From Symsagittifera roscoffensis (Eukaryota; Xenacoelomorpha; Acoela; Convolutidae): 64,000 bases of DNA. The stretch lies in assembly GCF_963678635.1 (NCBI RefSeq), contig NC_087065.1, positions 310,001-374,000 of the forward strand. The letters are read 5' to 3'. Shown here in pieces: positions 27,105 through 38,160 of this stretch (positions are counted from its first letter, which is position 1; every line of letters starts with the position of its first letter). The notes beneath the pieces were generated by a model. The model had not been told where the DNA came from. It saw only the letters and a program-made list of their open reading frames with translations, and did no database searches. Made by a program: the position numbers and the translations under genes.

Positions 27105-27405
27105 CCATTTTTGGCCGTACCATTCAGTACCAATTTTGGCCGACCGACCCGAAAACCTTTAAAGGCGCCAAAATAGACTAATGTTGGAGAGCGTGCCTAA
27201 AAAACGCAATTTAGCAGCCAAAACTTTCAAAAAACATCCCAAAAACGGCTTTTTGGCCATTTATCTAGCCAATCGTCTGCAGCGCAGAGAACTTCCTTGG
27301 AATAGGGTATTTATGGTGCTTTGTAATGGATCGGACTTAGTCGACCTAAAAAAATTAGCAAAATCCGCCCTGAAAAAATCAGTGCCGTTTTTCGAGAGGT
27401 AAGTC
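27105..27405 (-). mobile_element. hAT MITE fragment, diverged
   Basis: Inverted copy of the family at 60814-61237. It shares tttggccgaccgaccc, aaaggcgcc, tgttggagagcg, ctgcagcgcag and tcgacctaaaaaaa, ending near a diverged tccgccc. The 73-codon frame in it is a by-product. Confidence 0.65.
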
Positions 27406-27433
27406 TATTTTTTATAATAATTCTTTTCACAAA

Positions 27434-27616
27434 AAGGCGCAGCTGCACTTCGCAAACAAGCAAAAACCGCCATGAAGTAGCTTCAAAAGGGCAAAAAATA
27501 GGAAAAATTAGTTTTGAAAAATACAAACGATCTGAACGGGATTCAAACCTCAGTCCTTGGGCACTGAAGTACTAAATTCAACTGACGTACAGCTTTGTGC
27601 CGCTGGAGCTTGCGGA
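27434..27616 (-). repeat. SINE copy with a different tRNA-like head
   Basis: It has the common tail (ggcgcagctgcacttcgc) but a different head. On the minus strand the head has B-box ggtttgaatccc and an anticodon-like region unlike the leucine-type copies. Confidence 0.6.
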
Positions 27617-28267
27617 AACCAAAAAATAGCAATTAAAAATGTAGAGAACACATGCTACCTAACTGCCAATAATATGCAATAAATGTGTCACCAAAATGAG
27701 CGCTTTTATTTAAAAGTTTGAGTGTAAAAATGCCATAAATAACACCACGCTCGCTTTATCAAAAATGAGGCACGTCAGCTGTATACTTTCATATACTCTA
27801 CAAAAAAAATTCTTATATTTTGAACTATTCTATTTCAATTAATTAGATCAACTTTCCTGAGAGGCAGAGTCTTCATTTTGGAAATTATTGCAAACAGTAT
27901 TCATAGACAAAAACACAGTGAAATGAGAATTATTGAATACTCGTTCAAGCCTTTTTAAAGACCTTTCAAAGGCTTCCAACAGAAATTTTACACTAATAAT
28001 GTAAATGAATTATTACAATGACTTTTTAGGCTCTTGGAAATTGATTTGAAAACGTTACAGCAATGAAACCAACATCCATAAAAAACTAGACTAAAATAGC
28101 ATGTTTTCTGAAAAACAGATCTAACAGGAACACAAAACCTAGTAACTGTTCTAGAAAAAAACACTACCTAAATAGACGATAAATCAATTTATACATTAGC
28201 ATGTGAAAAACCATTAATTTTATCAGGTCAATTATTATGCCGGGTATTCAACAATACCCGAAGGATA

Positions 28268-28370
28268 AACATAGCCAACAGACAGTTTAAAAAAAGGTAA
28301 TGAACGCAACAAACAGAAAATGGCAGTTGGGAAAGAGAAATGAACGTAAGGAAAGAGAAAAACAAATGAC
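28268..28370. repeat. Dispersed repeat with GCCAACAG motif
   Basis: Starts catagccaacagacagttt and continues through taatgaacgcaacaaacag. It is a diverged partial copy of the family also seen at 31215, 50645 and 60425. Confidence 0.55.
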
Positions 28371-29082
28371 TTAATTTTTGAAAAAAAACTTCAATTTTTT
28401 TAATTATTAAAATTAAATAGCCATTTGAATTTCACGCACAATTTATGATTCGTGCTTTTTCGACAAAATCAAGCCAATTTGAAAAAACTGGATCAATGGG
28501 TGAACTTTTTATTTCGCTGATAATTAGATCTTTTTTGAAAACGACAAATCGATCACGTTTTTGTGCAATTAACAATTTTGATGTTCGATAGTGAAGATTG
28601 GCTGCCTTAGGAAAAGCACTCAAAAAGAAAAGTCGAACCGGAAAATCTAACTTAAGCGTGAACAAATTTTCAGTTTTTTTCCTGAAAAAAAATCAGTAAG
28701 ATTTTCATCTCTAAGACAGTTTAACTCACCAAAAACATTTTAAAAAGTCACCACAAAGACAGTTTAAATAATCAAAACCACCCAGACAGTTAAAAAACTC
28801 GATTTTTTGAAACTCAAAGAAAAAACATCTGGCCTTAAGAATCGTTGACCTACAAAAACAAAACTAAATGAGCTGAACTTAAAAATAAACCAAAAATCGA
28901 AACGCGAATTATCAAATTCGAGCTTGAACAAAACGAAAGACTTTCTTTCTCAGAAAAAGGATTGAAAAATCAGTTTAGAGCATGCTATGTAACGCGTTTT
29001 TGATAGAAAAAAAACTCGGAGTCAGCAAAGCGACTGATATGCTCAGTGACTTGACCCTGAACTTTCAAAGAATTCAAAAACA

Positions 29083-29286
29083 CGGAGTCAAAGCTGCGCT
29101 TTGCAAACACTTCCGAGAACACGATCAAAAAGCAGCTCTATCAAGTGAAATAAGAAAAAGTAGAAATAAGCATCGAATTTGTAAAAACTCGGTTACATGT
29201 AGGATTCGAACTACTGGATTGTGTAGGACTCGACCTACTGCAATCAAGAGATTTTGAGTCTCACGCACTATCCACTCAAGCTTAAC
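29083..29286 (-). repeat. tRNA-Leu-like SINE copy
   Basis: Closest relative of the copy at 24396: same tail (aagctgcgctttgc, with one arm mutated), same body (acacttccgagaacacgatc), and a head with the ctcaaaa anticodon loop. The B-box region carries a short internal duplication (gtaggattcgaac then gtaggactcgacc). Confidence 0.75.
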
Positions 29287-30402
29287 AAACGACAAACACT
29301 AGTCACAAAAAAGCAGCTACATATGCCTCGAATTTGAACATATGCTAATAAATTGCCAATGCCATTCAGTAAATACAAATAGACTCAATTTGCCAGTAAT
29401 AAATAGGAATAAAATAAACTATAGGCACGCACACTAATTTTGCATGAAAAAAATCGCAAAGCATAAATCCATATTATTTTTTTTTACAAAATATGCATTT
29501 CAAAAAATTGAGAGATATATTGAGTTAGAAAATTTCTGAAATCGAGTTTTCATCATTGTTATGCTGTTTGAAACAAATCACTTTTTTCGGTTCATTTCAT
29601 GAATTAAAATTGCATCAACTGTATTAACTAATTACTATTCGAATGTCAAAACACATGCTATGAAAACCCTAAAAAAGTGGCCCAAAAAGGTCACCAAAAT
29701 TTGCGACTTAGGTTGGGAACAAAGAAGGTTCGTACTAATACACTCGCCTCACAAGTGTAAAAACTAACTTCGTCACCCACGAATTTCGTCCTAGGGTACG
29801 CAAAATCTAGCTCTGAAGACAAAAAGGAGCTTCGAAAACGGAAAAACCAAACAAACAGGTACGATTGATTCGCCATCTGAGTAGTTTTCGAGAAAAAAAA
29901 AGTTTCCAAAAAACGATCAAAAACGCAAATTTGACTTTTACAAAACTTATAACTATTTTTCTGTTACAATTCCCAAACCCCTTTTTCGATTGATACTTTA
30001 CATCCAGATTTCGGAGGGTGGTTTTCGAGCAGAGCCGAAAAATTTCACATAAACGGTCCAAATGCCAAACAATGGCTATTTTGAGGCCACAACATTTTTC
30101 TACAAAATTAGGGCGAAGCGGCTGATGCAGAAGAGATCCCCGCTACCTGTTCTTTCTATTGAAACATTAATTTCCGATTTGGCTGAGAATTCTCGAAGAA
30201 AAAAACTATTTACGGTACTTGAATAAAAATACTAAAACGCACCCGAGGACAAATTCCTCGCCATTTTCAATGGCCGGAAAAATAATTCGGTGAACGAACT
30301 AACACTGGACTCAATAAATTCACCGATGTGTTGAGTTTAAATTTGATGAGCTGACGGTTAATGTTGGTAGCAGCAGTGGTGGTGGTAGCAGTAGTGACTT
30401 AC

Positions 30403-30560
30403 GAGAAGCAGTTTTACGCACTCGTAGTCGACCAGTGCGAGCATGGAGATGAGTCGACATCCCACTTTGATCTGACGCACGTTGAAGCCTATCTTCTGAC
30501 TCAGGGCCCTCTCCCACTCGATCGCCAAACACGCATTGCCCACAATCAAGTGCAGCAGCT
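30403..30560 (-). CDS. VIRMA: virilizer exon G
   Basis: The acceptor is GATTCATTCTAG and the donor CTC|GTAAGT; phases agree with exons F and H. It encodes QLLHLIVGNACLAIEWERAL followed by FNVRQIKVGCRLISMLA. The second segment aligns almost residue for residue with human LNVRQLKAGTKLVSSLAE, one of the clearest identity anchors. It belongs to the armadillo-like helical core. Confidence 0.87.
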
Positions 30561-30837
30561 CTAGAATGAATCAGAATGCAGTGCAGTCGCCTGATAATAC
30601 TTCATTGATGCTCATTCAATCCAAAACAGCCAACAGGCAGTTGCGAAAGTGTCGATTAACAAGGAAACCAAAACTGATTGTTTTTTTTCGAATATGGAAA
30701 GTCTAAGACCTAGAAAATTCGTACTTATGTCAATGATGAGCGTAATTTACCTTCCTTCTGGCAAATTAATTAGAATTGAACTTGAATACATATCAAAGTT
30801 GAAATAAAAGATTAAGTTTGAGCAAAGTATATACTAA

Positions 30838-31050
30838 ATTTGAGGGGGAAGCGCGCAGAAAAACAAAACATTTTAGTGGCTGTTTTTTTTTCGAAAGATT
30901 TTCTGCGGCGCAGAAAATTTGGTCAAAATTGGGTCTTTATAGTGATTTGTGAGAACTCGGAAAATCAATTCGGTCGACCTAAAAAAAGCTCGATAAAATT
31001 TCGAATATTTTTTGAAAATCCGCCCCCCCCCCCCTCGAGAAAACAACATT
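30838..31050 (-). mobile_element. hAT MITE fragment (inverted partial copy)
   Basis: The reverse complement runs tttctcgag, a G-run, cggattttcaaaaaat, then tttttttaggtcgacc. It matches the left half of the complete element at 60814-61075. The outermost CAGGGGCGG terminus is lost. Confidence 0.75.
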
Positions 31051-31214
31051 TTTGAATCTTTTACATCAGAATTTTGGACAGCCATCCAGTTTTGGCCTCA
31101 GAATACTGAAATTTTTTTCGACTTCACGATTTTTCTCGCGTATGAAGAAATTCGGCCGGATTTTTCGACACATTCTTTCGGGATTCTTCTTCCTTTTTTT
31201 TCCTTTTTCAGGGT

Positions 31215-31390
31215 TAAATAGCCAACAGATACTTGGAAAACATTCAATGAACGCAAGTAAACAGAAAAAAATGACTTTAGAGGGAAAAGAGATGGACGTC
31301 GAACTTCTTGAACAATTTATGATTGACACTTTTTTTATGAAAAAAAAACATTTGTTTTCAAATGGACATCACAGCGTGAGACTTGAAAAA
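31215..31390. repeat. Dispersed repeat with GCCAACAG motif
   Basis: Runs from atagccaacagatacttgg through caatgaacgcaagtaaacag to gaacaatttatgattgacac. It is closely paralleled at 60425-60620, with shorter relatives at 26420, 28268, 30626 and 50645. Confidence 0.7.
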
Positions 31391-31750
31391 AAGTAGGCTT
31401 AGTTTGCAAGCTTGCCACTCTTTGAAGAAGACGCTCTCAATATTCTGTTGCCTGGTAGTTTGTTTGCTGGCTACGGTATGAGATGCAAGCATATCTGTCT
31501 CGGACACTCTGAAACTTTAAATCTTCTCATTTCAACAACACCTCGTCAGAGCGATCAGTGACGTACCCTTTTCAATTAGGTGCAAAAAACCCTGGCAAAG
31601 GCATTGATCGATAAAAAACTCATTCACTATATGGGCAAATATGGCCTGAGAGTGAAGAGAGACTAGTTGTAAGGTGAGCCAATGCAGAGATATATGACTG
31701 CAGATTACTTGTGAGCAGATAGTGTATAGTGCAATAATGGAGTGTATTAC

Positions 31751-32011
31751 GTTTGAAGAGTTGTTGGTGGTGGTGTTTGAGCTGACTCAGTCCCTGGAGA
31801 GCGGCCTCGTAGAGGGACTCCAGTCGCACCACCCACTCGCCCCCCTCCGACTCCTCAAGTCCCTTGCACTTCTGCATCTCCCCAACCACATGAGTCAACT
31901 GCTTGTCTAAACACCCACCCACCCACTCACTGCCAATTACACTATCCAAATGACGTTCAAACCCGCCTTCTTTAAACTCATTTAAACGAATCCTTTCCAT
32001 TTCTTTCACAT
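31751..32011 (-). CDS. VIRMA: virilizer exon F (start of helical-repeat core)
   Basis: The donor is AAC|GTAATA, leaving one base that exon G completes. The translation contains EMERIRLNEFKEGGFERHLD and later GGEWVVRLESLYEAALQGLS. The latter aligns with the human GAKWVTALEEIPSLIIKGLS region. The 5' edge is uncertain. The start at 32011 (GATGAAG|AT) is the phase-consistent choice after exon E but has a poor pyrimidine tract. A better-looking TTAG acceptor would start at 32039 in phase 0, and an in-frame TAG sits just upstream of that. A missing micro-exon is also possible. Confidence 0.7.
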
Positions 32012-32296
32012 CTTCATCAAAACCAGTGTTGCAATCATTCTAATCAGTTTGCATATTCGAATAGAACTCCAATATTCCCAGGAACTTCATTTTTTTGCTC
32101 AAAAAAAGTGTTCGAGTCAACTCTGCCTGTCAATTACCACTGCAATTGTCAATTCAGATGTGAGTTAATCAAATTATTGCCCATGAATCCGTCATCTTTC
32201 AGTTCTAAAGGGCTGGACATTTAAATAAACAAAAATTTAACGGATCCTGGATATGATCCCACAAAGTAATCATTTTTCTAATGATCATCACTCCCC

Positions 32297-32349
<53 letters not shown>

Positions 32350-32680
32350 GTACTTTCACATTACTCTATCACACCAACATTAATATATCTTAGCACTCAT
32401 AATATTTGCCATTAATTTGCAGTAGTCAACTTAAAACGACGCTTTTATACCTCAAGCATCCAACTTTGGTCAATTTTAACACAAAGTACCCATATGCCAA
32501 CAATTACGCCGAGAGGAAACTTTTACCGGATAGAAACCTTTTATCCATTGGGTTCGAGTTATAGGGCGTTATCTACTGTGGTGAATCAATAAAATTTTGC
32601 TACAAATTTAATCTCGTGGCTGGTTTCCTGAATAGTTCAATTAGTTGTCTCTTCTCTTCACTTTACTTCACTTCACTTAC
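32012..32680 (-). other. virilizer intron E-F with unresolved boundary
   Basis: Contains an (AC)n microsatellite. Immediately 5' of exon F an open stretch (minus strand, about 32042-32090, FLGILEFYSNMQTD) runs in the exon F frame into a TAG at 32040-32042. It could be intronic or part of a missed small exon. Confidence 0.55.
32301..32346. repeat. (AC)23 microsatellite
   Basis: Uninterrupted AC dinucleotide run inside the intron between exons E and F. Confidence 0.97.
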
Positions 32681-33041
32681 GTTTTGTCTCGTCGAACACA
32701 CTGCGATTGATTTTGTCTGCGACATACAACTGGGGTGGCTTGAAGTGCTTCAACTGACGACCCATACAATTGGCAGCAGATGAGCTCAATGAGGAGTACT
32801 CCTTGCCCCCCACGTGGTCTACAGCAGCAGCAGACAAGGATGAGGATGAAGAAGAGGACGCCCACTTGTCCATCACACTCTGCAGTATGCGCTCCTCCTG
32901 CTGCTCCAGCACAGTCTGCTGTTCCAGAAACTTCTGCTGTTCAGCTATTGCTACTGTGTGCTGCTGCTGTTGGTGGCAAGAGGAAGAATCTTCAGTCAGG
33001 TAGGTAGTGTTGTCTTCGTCTGAGGCCTCATCAAAATCTTC
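32681..33041 (-). CDS. VIRMA: virilizer exon E (acidic, Gln-rich, Ser-rich)
   Basis: The acceptor is TTCTTTTGATGCAG and the donor AAC|GTAAGT; it starts in phase 0 and leaves one base. It begins EDFDEASDEDN, continuing the acidic stretch of exon D. Then come a Gln/Glu-rich potentially helical segment (EQQKFLEQQTVLEQQEERI), a Ser run, and FKPPQLYVADKINRSVFDE. That last segment may correspond to the human segment around DPYDRELVPLLYF, but the match is weak. Confidence 0.78.
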
Positions 33042-35162
33042 CTGCATCAAAAGAACTGAGAGGCCAAGCGTAACTTCGCACCATCTGCGGTGCCCAATAT
33101 TAAATTTCAAAAAAGAAATATCTTTGAAAAAGTTAGTTATTTCTCGAAACTTAAAAAAAAATCCAGGATAAAACAACATCCTTGTACTAAAAACAGAAAA
33201 ATTCCCCAAATGAACCTACAAACAATTTAACAATTGAAGAAAAGCAATCAAACAAGTTCAGAGCAAAAATTATATAACGAATCTGTGAACAGATTGCAAA
33301 AATCATAACATAATCTTCCTATTTGGGGAAATGAGATTATTGTTTCATGAATGACAAACAAAAAGGGGAAGCAGACCATACTGTCATATTTGATCATTAC
33401 CAAAAGGCAAATCCGACCGAAAGAAAACACTTGACTTCATTCAAGATGCTAATCGTTATTTCGGCATCGAACAACAAAAATAATTACGGGAACTTGAACT
33501 GTAGATAAAATTGGACAAATTCTACCAAAATTACAATTGTCTTCCTTGCTACATTGCTACGCTTCAATGACTTAAGACTATCGATAAATTTGGACGGTAG
33601 TAAAAGTGTTCTCTATTCTAAAATCCTCGATACTTATTGAAATTTCGGCAGTTAATTGCAAACATGTGCTTGAGCTCGTAGAACTATAAGAAGTTTCGAT
33701 GATTGATATTTTGATCACAAAAATAACCAAGTTTGAGTAAAATTGATAATCAAATAGTTCTTTTCTGCTGAAGAACCTATAGATCCAAATCCACTTTTGA
33801 TATTGAGCAAAGCCAACAACCATGATTATGATAAAATTACCCAGTTTGAAAAAACTGTATCACAAGGTAAATTTCAAGTTTCACTGGAAAATCTGATATT
33901 TAATTACCTTTTCGAAGCAAGAATTTGATCTCATTTTTCGTGACTTTTACATTTTTGCTCCTCGATAGAAGAAGAAGAATTTATTTCTCCATAAGTTATA
34001 ACAAACAACATCAGCATATAACAAACATACATTTACTAGAAAAGGAAAAACTAAACCAACATTATGAGCACCAGATTTTGGAGTGGATAGGCAAAGAGCA
34101 CGAGAATGCCCACTTAGAATCTACCCATTAAGCATATCAATAAAAAAACTTAAAGATTTTTTTTTATTTATTAGTTTTAAAATTTATTTTAAATTAATAT
34201 TAAAAATTTCTCGAAAACAACAAGGATTTGAGATTTCAAACTTTCAGCCCTGATTTGGAAGCTAAGTATACTTGTCTAACAGCATTATAAAAAATGGGTA
34301 AAAATTTCAAATTCATGAAAAAAGTATCAAGAACTTTTCGAAAAATTATAAAAATTGCGACATCTCGAAAACTACAAGGATTTGAGACGACAATTTTTTC
34401 AGCCAAGTCTCGCAAGCTCAGTGCAATTGCTGAACACCATTTTACTAAATGGTCACAAAATTCAAACGTTTGAAAATTTATTTTTGTAAATTTCAAAGTA
34501 TCAAGAACTTTTCGAAAAAATTATAAAAATAGTGATATCTCGAAAATTACAAGAATTGAAGCGGTCATATTTTCAGCCGAGATTCGCAACCCTATAACTA
34601 GTATCTGGTATAAATTGACCAATTGGTTTGAATTATCATAAAGTAATATTTTTTTGCAATCTGAAAATAACTTATTGAAAATGTAACTTACCAAATCGTT
34701 GCTTCCTATTATAAAATGATCTTCAAACTTTTTAACAAAGCAACATTTTTCATTTTTAGTCAATTTTCAAGATTTGGGGGCATTATATTAATTTCACTCA
34801 TCATTTTAAGCAATTTTGCAACTCTGCTGGTTAGCGAAGATAATTTGCTCTGTTTTGAAGAAAGGAGAAACAAATTTGGACTGTTTAAATTTTCGTGTAT
34901 TATATGAAAAACGTTTCAGCAAAAAACGAATGGAGAAAATTTGTTGAATGGCGTTGATTAATCGATCAAAAACTGAATTTAACCAATTCGTAAACATAAA
35001 GCTCATGTACTGTTAGAATTTTGTTAATTGAAAAACATTGCATTATAATATCATACTTAATTTCGAAGTAAATCATTCCAATGATTTTAAGTCGAGAAAT
35101 TGTAATTTTATTTAACAATGGTAAACTTGTTCCTCCTTAAACCGTAAGCCATTTTTTATTGG
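33042..35162 (-). other. 5' part of virilizer intron D-E, AT-rich
   Basis: No exon supported. The only structure I see is the diverged tandem repeat at 34190-34640, listed separately. Confidence 0.6.
34190..34640. repeat. Diverged tandem repeat, ~160-175 bp, three copies
   Basis: The block tctcgaaaac(a/t)acaaggattt recurs at about 34208, 34363 and, diverged, 34537. Between copies, tatcaagaacttttcgaaaa and ttcagcc(a/g)ag recur in the same order. Confidence 0.75.
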
Positions 35163-38160
35163 TTTTACGTTTGCCTGATAGTATTCAAATAGAACCGATG
35201 TCGGAACAAAATGACGCATTTTTGAAATTACGCCATAATGGCGTCCTAATTTAGTTTTAACAATTTGAATGTTCTGGTTAAGCGACAACTGATTAGCGAT
35301 ATCTACTCCAAGGTAATTATAAGCTGCCCTTGATTCGAACGTTTTTTAAATAAACTCGATATTATGATTAGAAGCACGTCTATTAAAACTTATTAGCGTA
35401 GTTTTGTACATTTAGTGTTAATTTATTGGAACATAGCCAGTAGGAAATATTTGTTCAATCCAGAATGAATATCTGTGAAATCTTTGTTAATAGTGCTAAT
35501 CATTGAAATTTGCATTTTCGCAGGATATGTTTTTATCATCTGCAGATAGGAAAACGCAGGACTTCTACACTGCTTGATGCAAGTCATTTATATCAATAGG
35601 AAAAAGAAGAGGGCCAAGAACAGATCCCCGAGGGACACCTGTAGAAACATTTAACAAATCCGATGTACAATTATTAACTTTCACACATTGATACCTGTCT
35701 GTCACATAATTTTCGAGCCATTGATAACAGTTTCCTCGAACGTCATATCGTTCTATAATTTTTTGAGAAGAATTTGGTCAATTGTATCAAAGGCCTTTTT
35801 TAAATCGACAAAAAAAAAACATTTAATATTTGTATCAACTCCCAACCGATGGCGTGCAGTCATTTCTGCTAAAGCGTCGATTGTGCAAAATTTTACTTGA
35901 TATCCAAATTGTTTATCATACAGTAATTTTTTCAATTATTTTACTACAGCTATTCAACAGTAAAAAAGGCGGTACTTATTAATTTCTAATTTTGTATCAC
36001 CCCTATGCAATGATTACACTTTCGCATACTTAAGCTTTTGGGGAAACTTCCCCACAAAAAATGAGAGGTTTGTTATAAAAGTTAAATAAGGGGCTGTAAC
36101 GAAGTCTGACTTTTTCAGTAAAATATTACTTATTTCATCAATTCCACAGGTTTGTTTCGATTTTAAATTCTTAATAACGTTTATAACCTCACTGAACGTG
36201 CAATTAAAAACATTCTTCGATTGACTAGCATTGTTAACTTCAACAACTGGCTCAGTAGGCTCACTGGTAAGAGCTAACCTAGAGCCTTTTGGCGAAAAAT
36301 AATCATTGAAGGCGTTAGATAATAAACAAGGATCCGATAAACTGTTGCCATCGACAGGCAGCGAAGCCAAATTCTCAGCTTCTGGGCTTCTCCCATTTGT
36401 TTAATTTAGAAACTGAAATACTTCTAAGCATTTATTAAGTTTATGATAGAAATAGTGTTTTTTTTGTAACTCTTATAGGCTTTTCGCCCTTTCGACGTTG
36501 CTCTATAAACTTATTTTTCTTACTGGCATTCAATTTATCGGATTTCCGTGACTTGTATAACATGTTCTTTTTATTCATGGCATTTTTCAATCCTTTATGA
36601 AACCAGGGCGCATTGTTTTTTGATTTTGGGATACATTTTTTTTGATGGAGCAAACAAATTTAACGAGTCAAGAAAACAAACTTCAAATTTATCGTACGCA
36701 TCATTAATTCTCTCATCGTTGACCAGATTCGACAACTCTAATTTCTCTTTCAAAACGAATACGAAACAGTTCATTTTTTTCTTTATTAAGAAATGACATA
36801 TCTCGGTATGAATAGAACGATTCTTCAGATTTTGATATGAAAGGTGCAGTCAGAATTATCGGATAGTGGTCGGAAAAGCAATCATTTTCGAGAACTGTTA
36901 GGATTGCATTTTCTCAATTGCTTGTCAAAAAATAGTCTATTCATGTTTCATAAGCATCAATATTTCGACTCACTTAGAAAAAAAGGAAACCATTGCATGT
37001 TATCATATCTAGATATATCTAGATAATCTCGCTTTAGATTTTTTTTTAATTGTCTCTATATTTAAAACACCTGTTACAATCATCGGTAATTTGCGTTGGG
37101 CAAAATGTTCAAGTTCTTTAGCCAGTATTTCGATAAACAGTTGTTTGTCGTATCTAGGTGGTGCATATGCTGCCAATATTATAGCTTTCTTGCCATTGAA
37201 CTCCACAAGAACTGAGACAGATTCAGGTAATTCCGAATCCAACTGATCAATTAGATTAACTTTATTACCTAGTTGTATCATGGTATCTATGTATGAAAAC
37301 CTTCAATCTTAATTTATGATATCGTCTATTTCATTTAACTGAGTTTCAGTTAGCCAAAGTATTTTGAGTGGAGACTCGAGACTACTTAGAAGTGCTAGTG
37401 CTTCTAAATCTACTTGATGCTTTTTTAGAAATAGTACATTAGATAACAGAGCAGTAAAACTAGCACAACACATATTAATTTGAATTTGAATTTCAATTGA
37501 TTCATGATCCTTCCTGTCCATTGGAAATCCAAAAAAAAAACAACATTGAAGCAGTTCATCGCACTCTCAACAATGTAATTCAAAAAATGTCCACCTTTGT
37601 AGTATAGCCGAGTAACTTTATATATTTTTGATCACTCTTCCACACAAAAAAAAATTGTTCCCTCTTTTGTCCATGTTGACTGAATTCTTTCGTCACACTT
37701 CATCATCTTCATGAAATTGAACTTAGCAGTACTCAGATCTTCGAAATGTTTACCAACCTTGAATTTTTCGGTGTTTCTTAGGTTCCTTTTTTTGCAGCAG
37801 ATGAATCTTTTTGATACGCCTGGCAAATCGAACTACTACTGGTTTCTCTCTGGTCGTTCTTGATGGCAACCTATGAGCAATGGATATGTCGTTTTCAACA
37901 ATTTGCGCCTCTAGTGCATCACCAATATCTACAACTTTCTTTATTGTTGTTTCCATCTTTTCTCTGCGCCCTTCCTCAGTGATCGTTTCAACGAGGCCAA
38001 TAATCTATACATTATCCATTCGATTATTATTCTCCAATAACTCTGCCTCTGAAAGCGTTTTTAGAGTAAATTTATTCTCGTGCATCTTAAGCTGCTCTTT
38101 ACCAACGCCATTATTTCTTCTTTAAATTTTGTCACTCGCCCTTTATTGCCGAATCAAGAG
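35163..38160 (-). mobile_element. Non-LTR retrotransposon (LINE), dead, unit 1
   Basis: Minus strand, in order. ORF1-like remnant (about 38150-37640) with NDISIAHRLPSRTTREKPVV, as in Jockey/CR1-group ORF1 or pre-endonuclease regions. Apurinic-type endonuclease (37521-37009) with ILWLTETQL and ILAAYAPPRYD; the usual GDFN is GVLN, so the catalytic Asp is lost. Reverse transcriptase (about 36370-35560) with CGIDEISN, FGYQ, FFVDLKKAFDTID (motif A Asp present), TGVPRGSVLGPLLF and a YADD-like SADD. Stops and frameshifts break it throughout, including a TAG after DINDLHQAV. It cannot be autonomous. The clade is not assigned with certainty. Confidence 0.9.

Larger units (their letters stand above)
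26237..30402 (-). other. virilizer intron G-H (4.2 kb)
   Basis: Contains hAT-MITE fragments, SINE copies and pieces of the dispersed GCCAACAG repeat, listed separately. Frames of 70-90 codons here (for example 28982-29257, 29807-30061) lack any family resemblance and coincide with repeats. No exon of virilizer is missing at this point, because phases G to H agree. Confidence 0.7.
30561..31750 (-). other. virilizer intron F-G
   Basis: Holds one hAT-MITE fragment (30838-31050) and one copy of the GCCAACAG repeat (31215-31390). Frames of 70-114 codons on both strands here overlap these repeats and are not considered genes. Confidence 0.65.

Noticed and set aside
31052-31396. 114-codon plus-strand frame
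   Set aside because: It lies over a hAT-MITE fragment edge and the GCCAACAG repeat. The translation is Phe/Lys-rich low complexity.
32301-32346. AC run as a regulatory element
   Set aside because: A simple microsatellite explains it; no further evidence.
36844-37026. Plus-strand 60-codon frames repeated in the three LINE units (also 36548-36796, 37880-38125)
   Set aside because: Antisense shadows of the LINE, repeated because the unit is triplicated.
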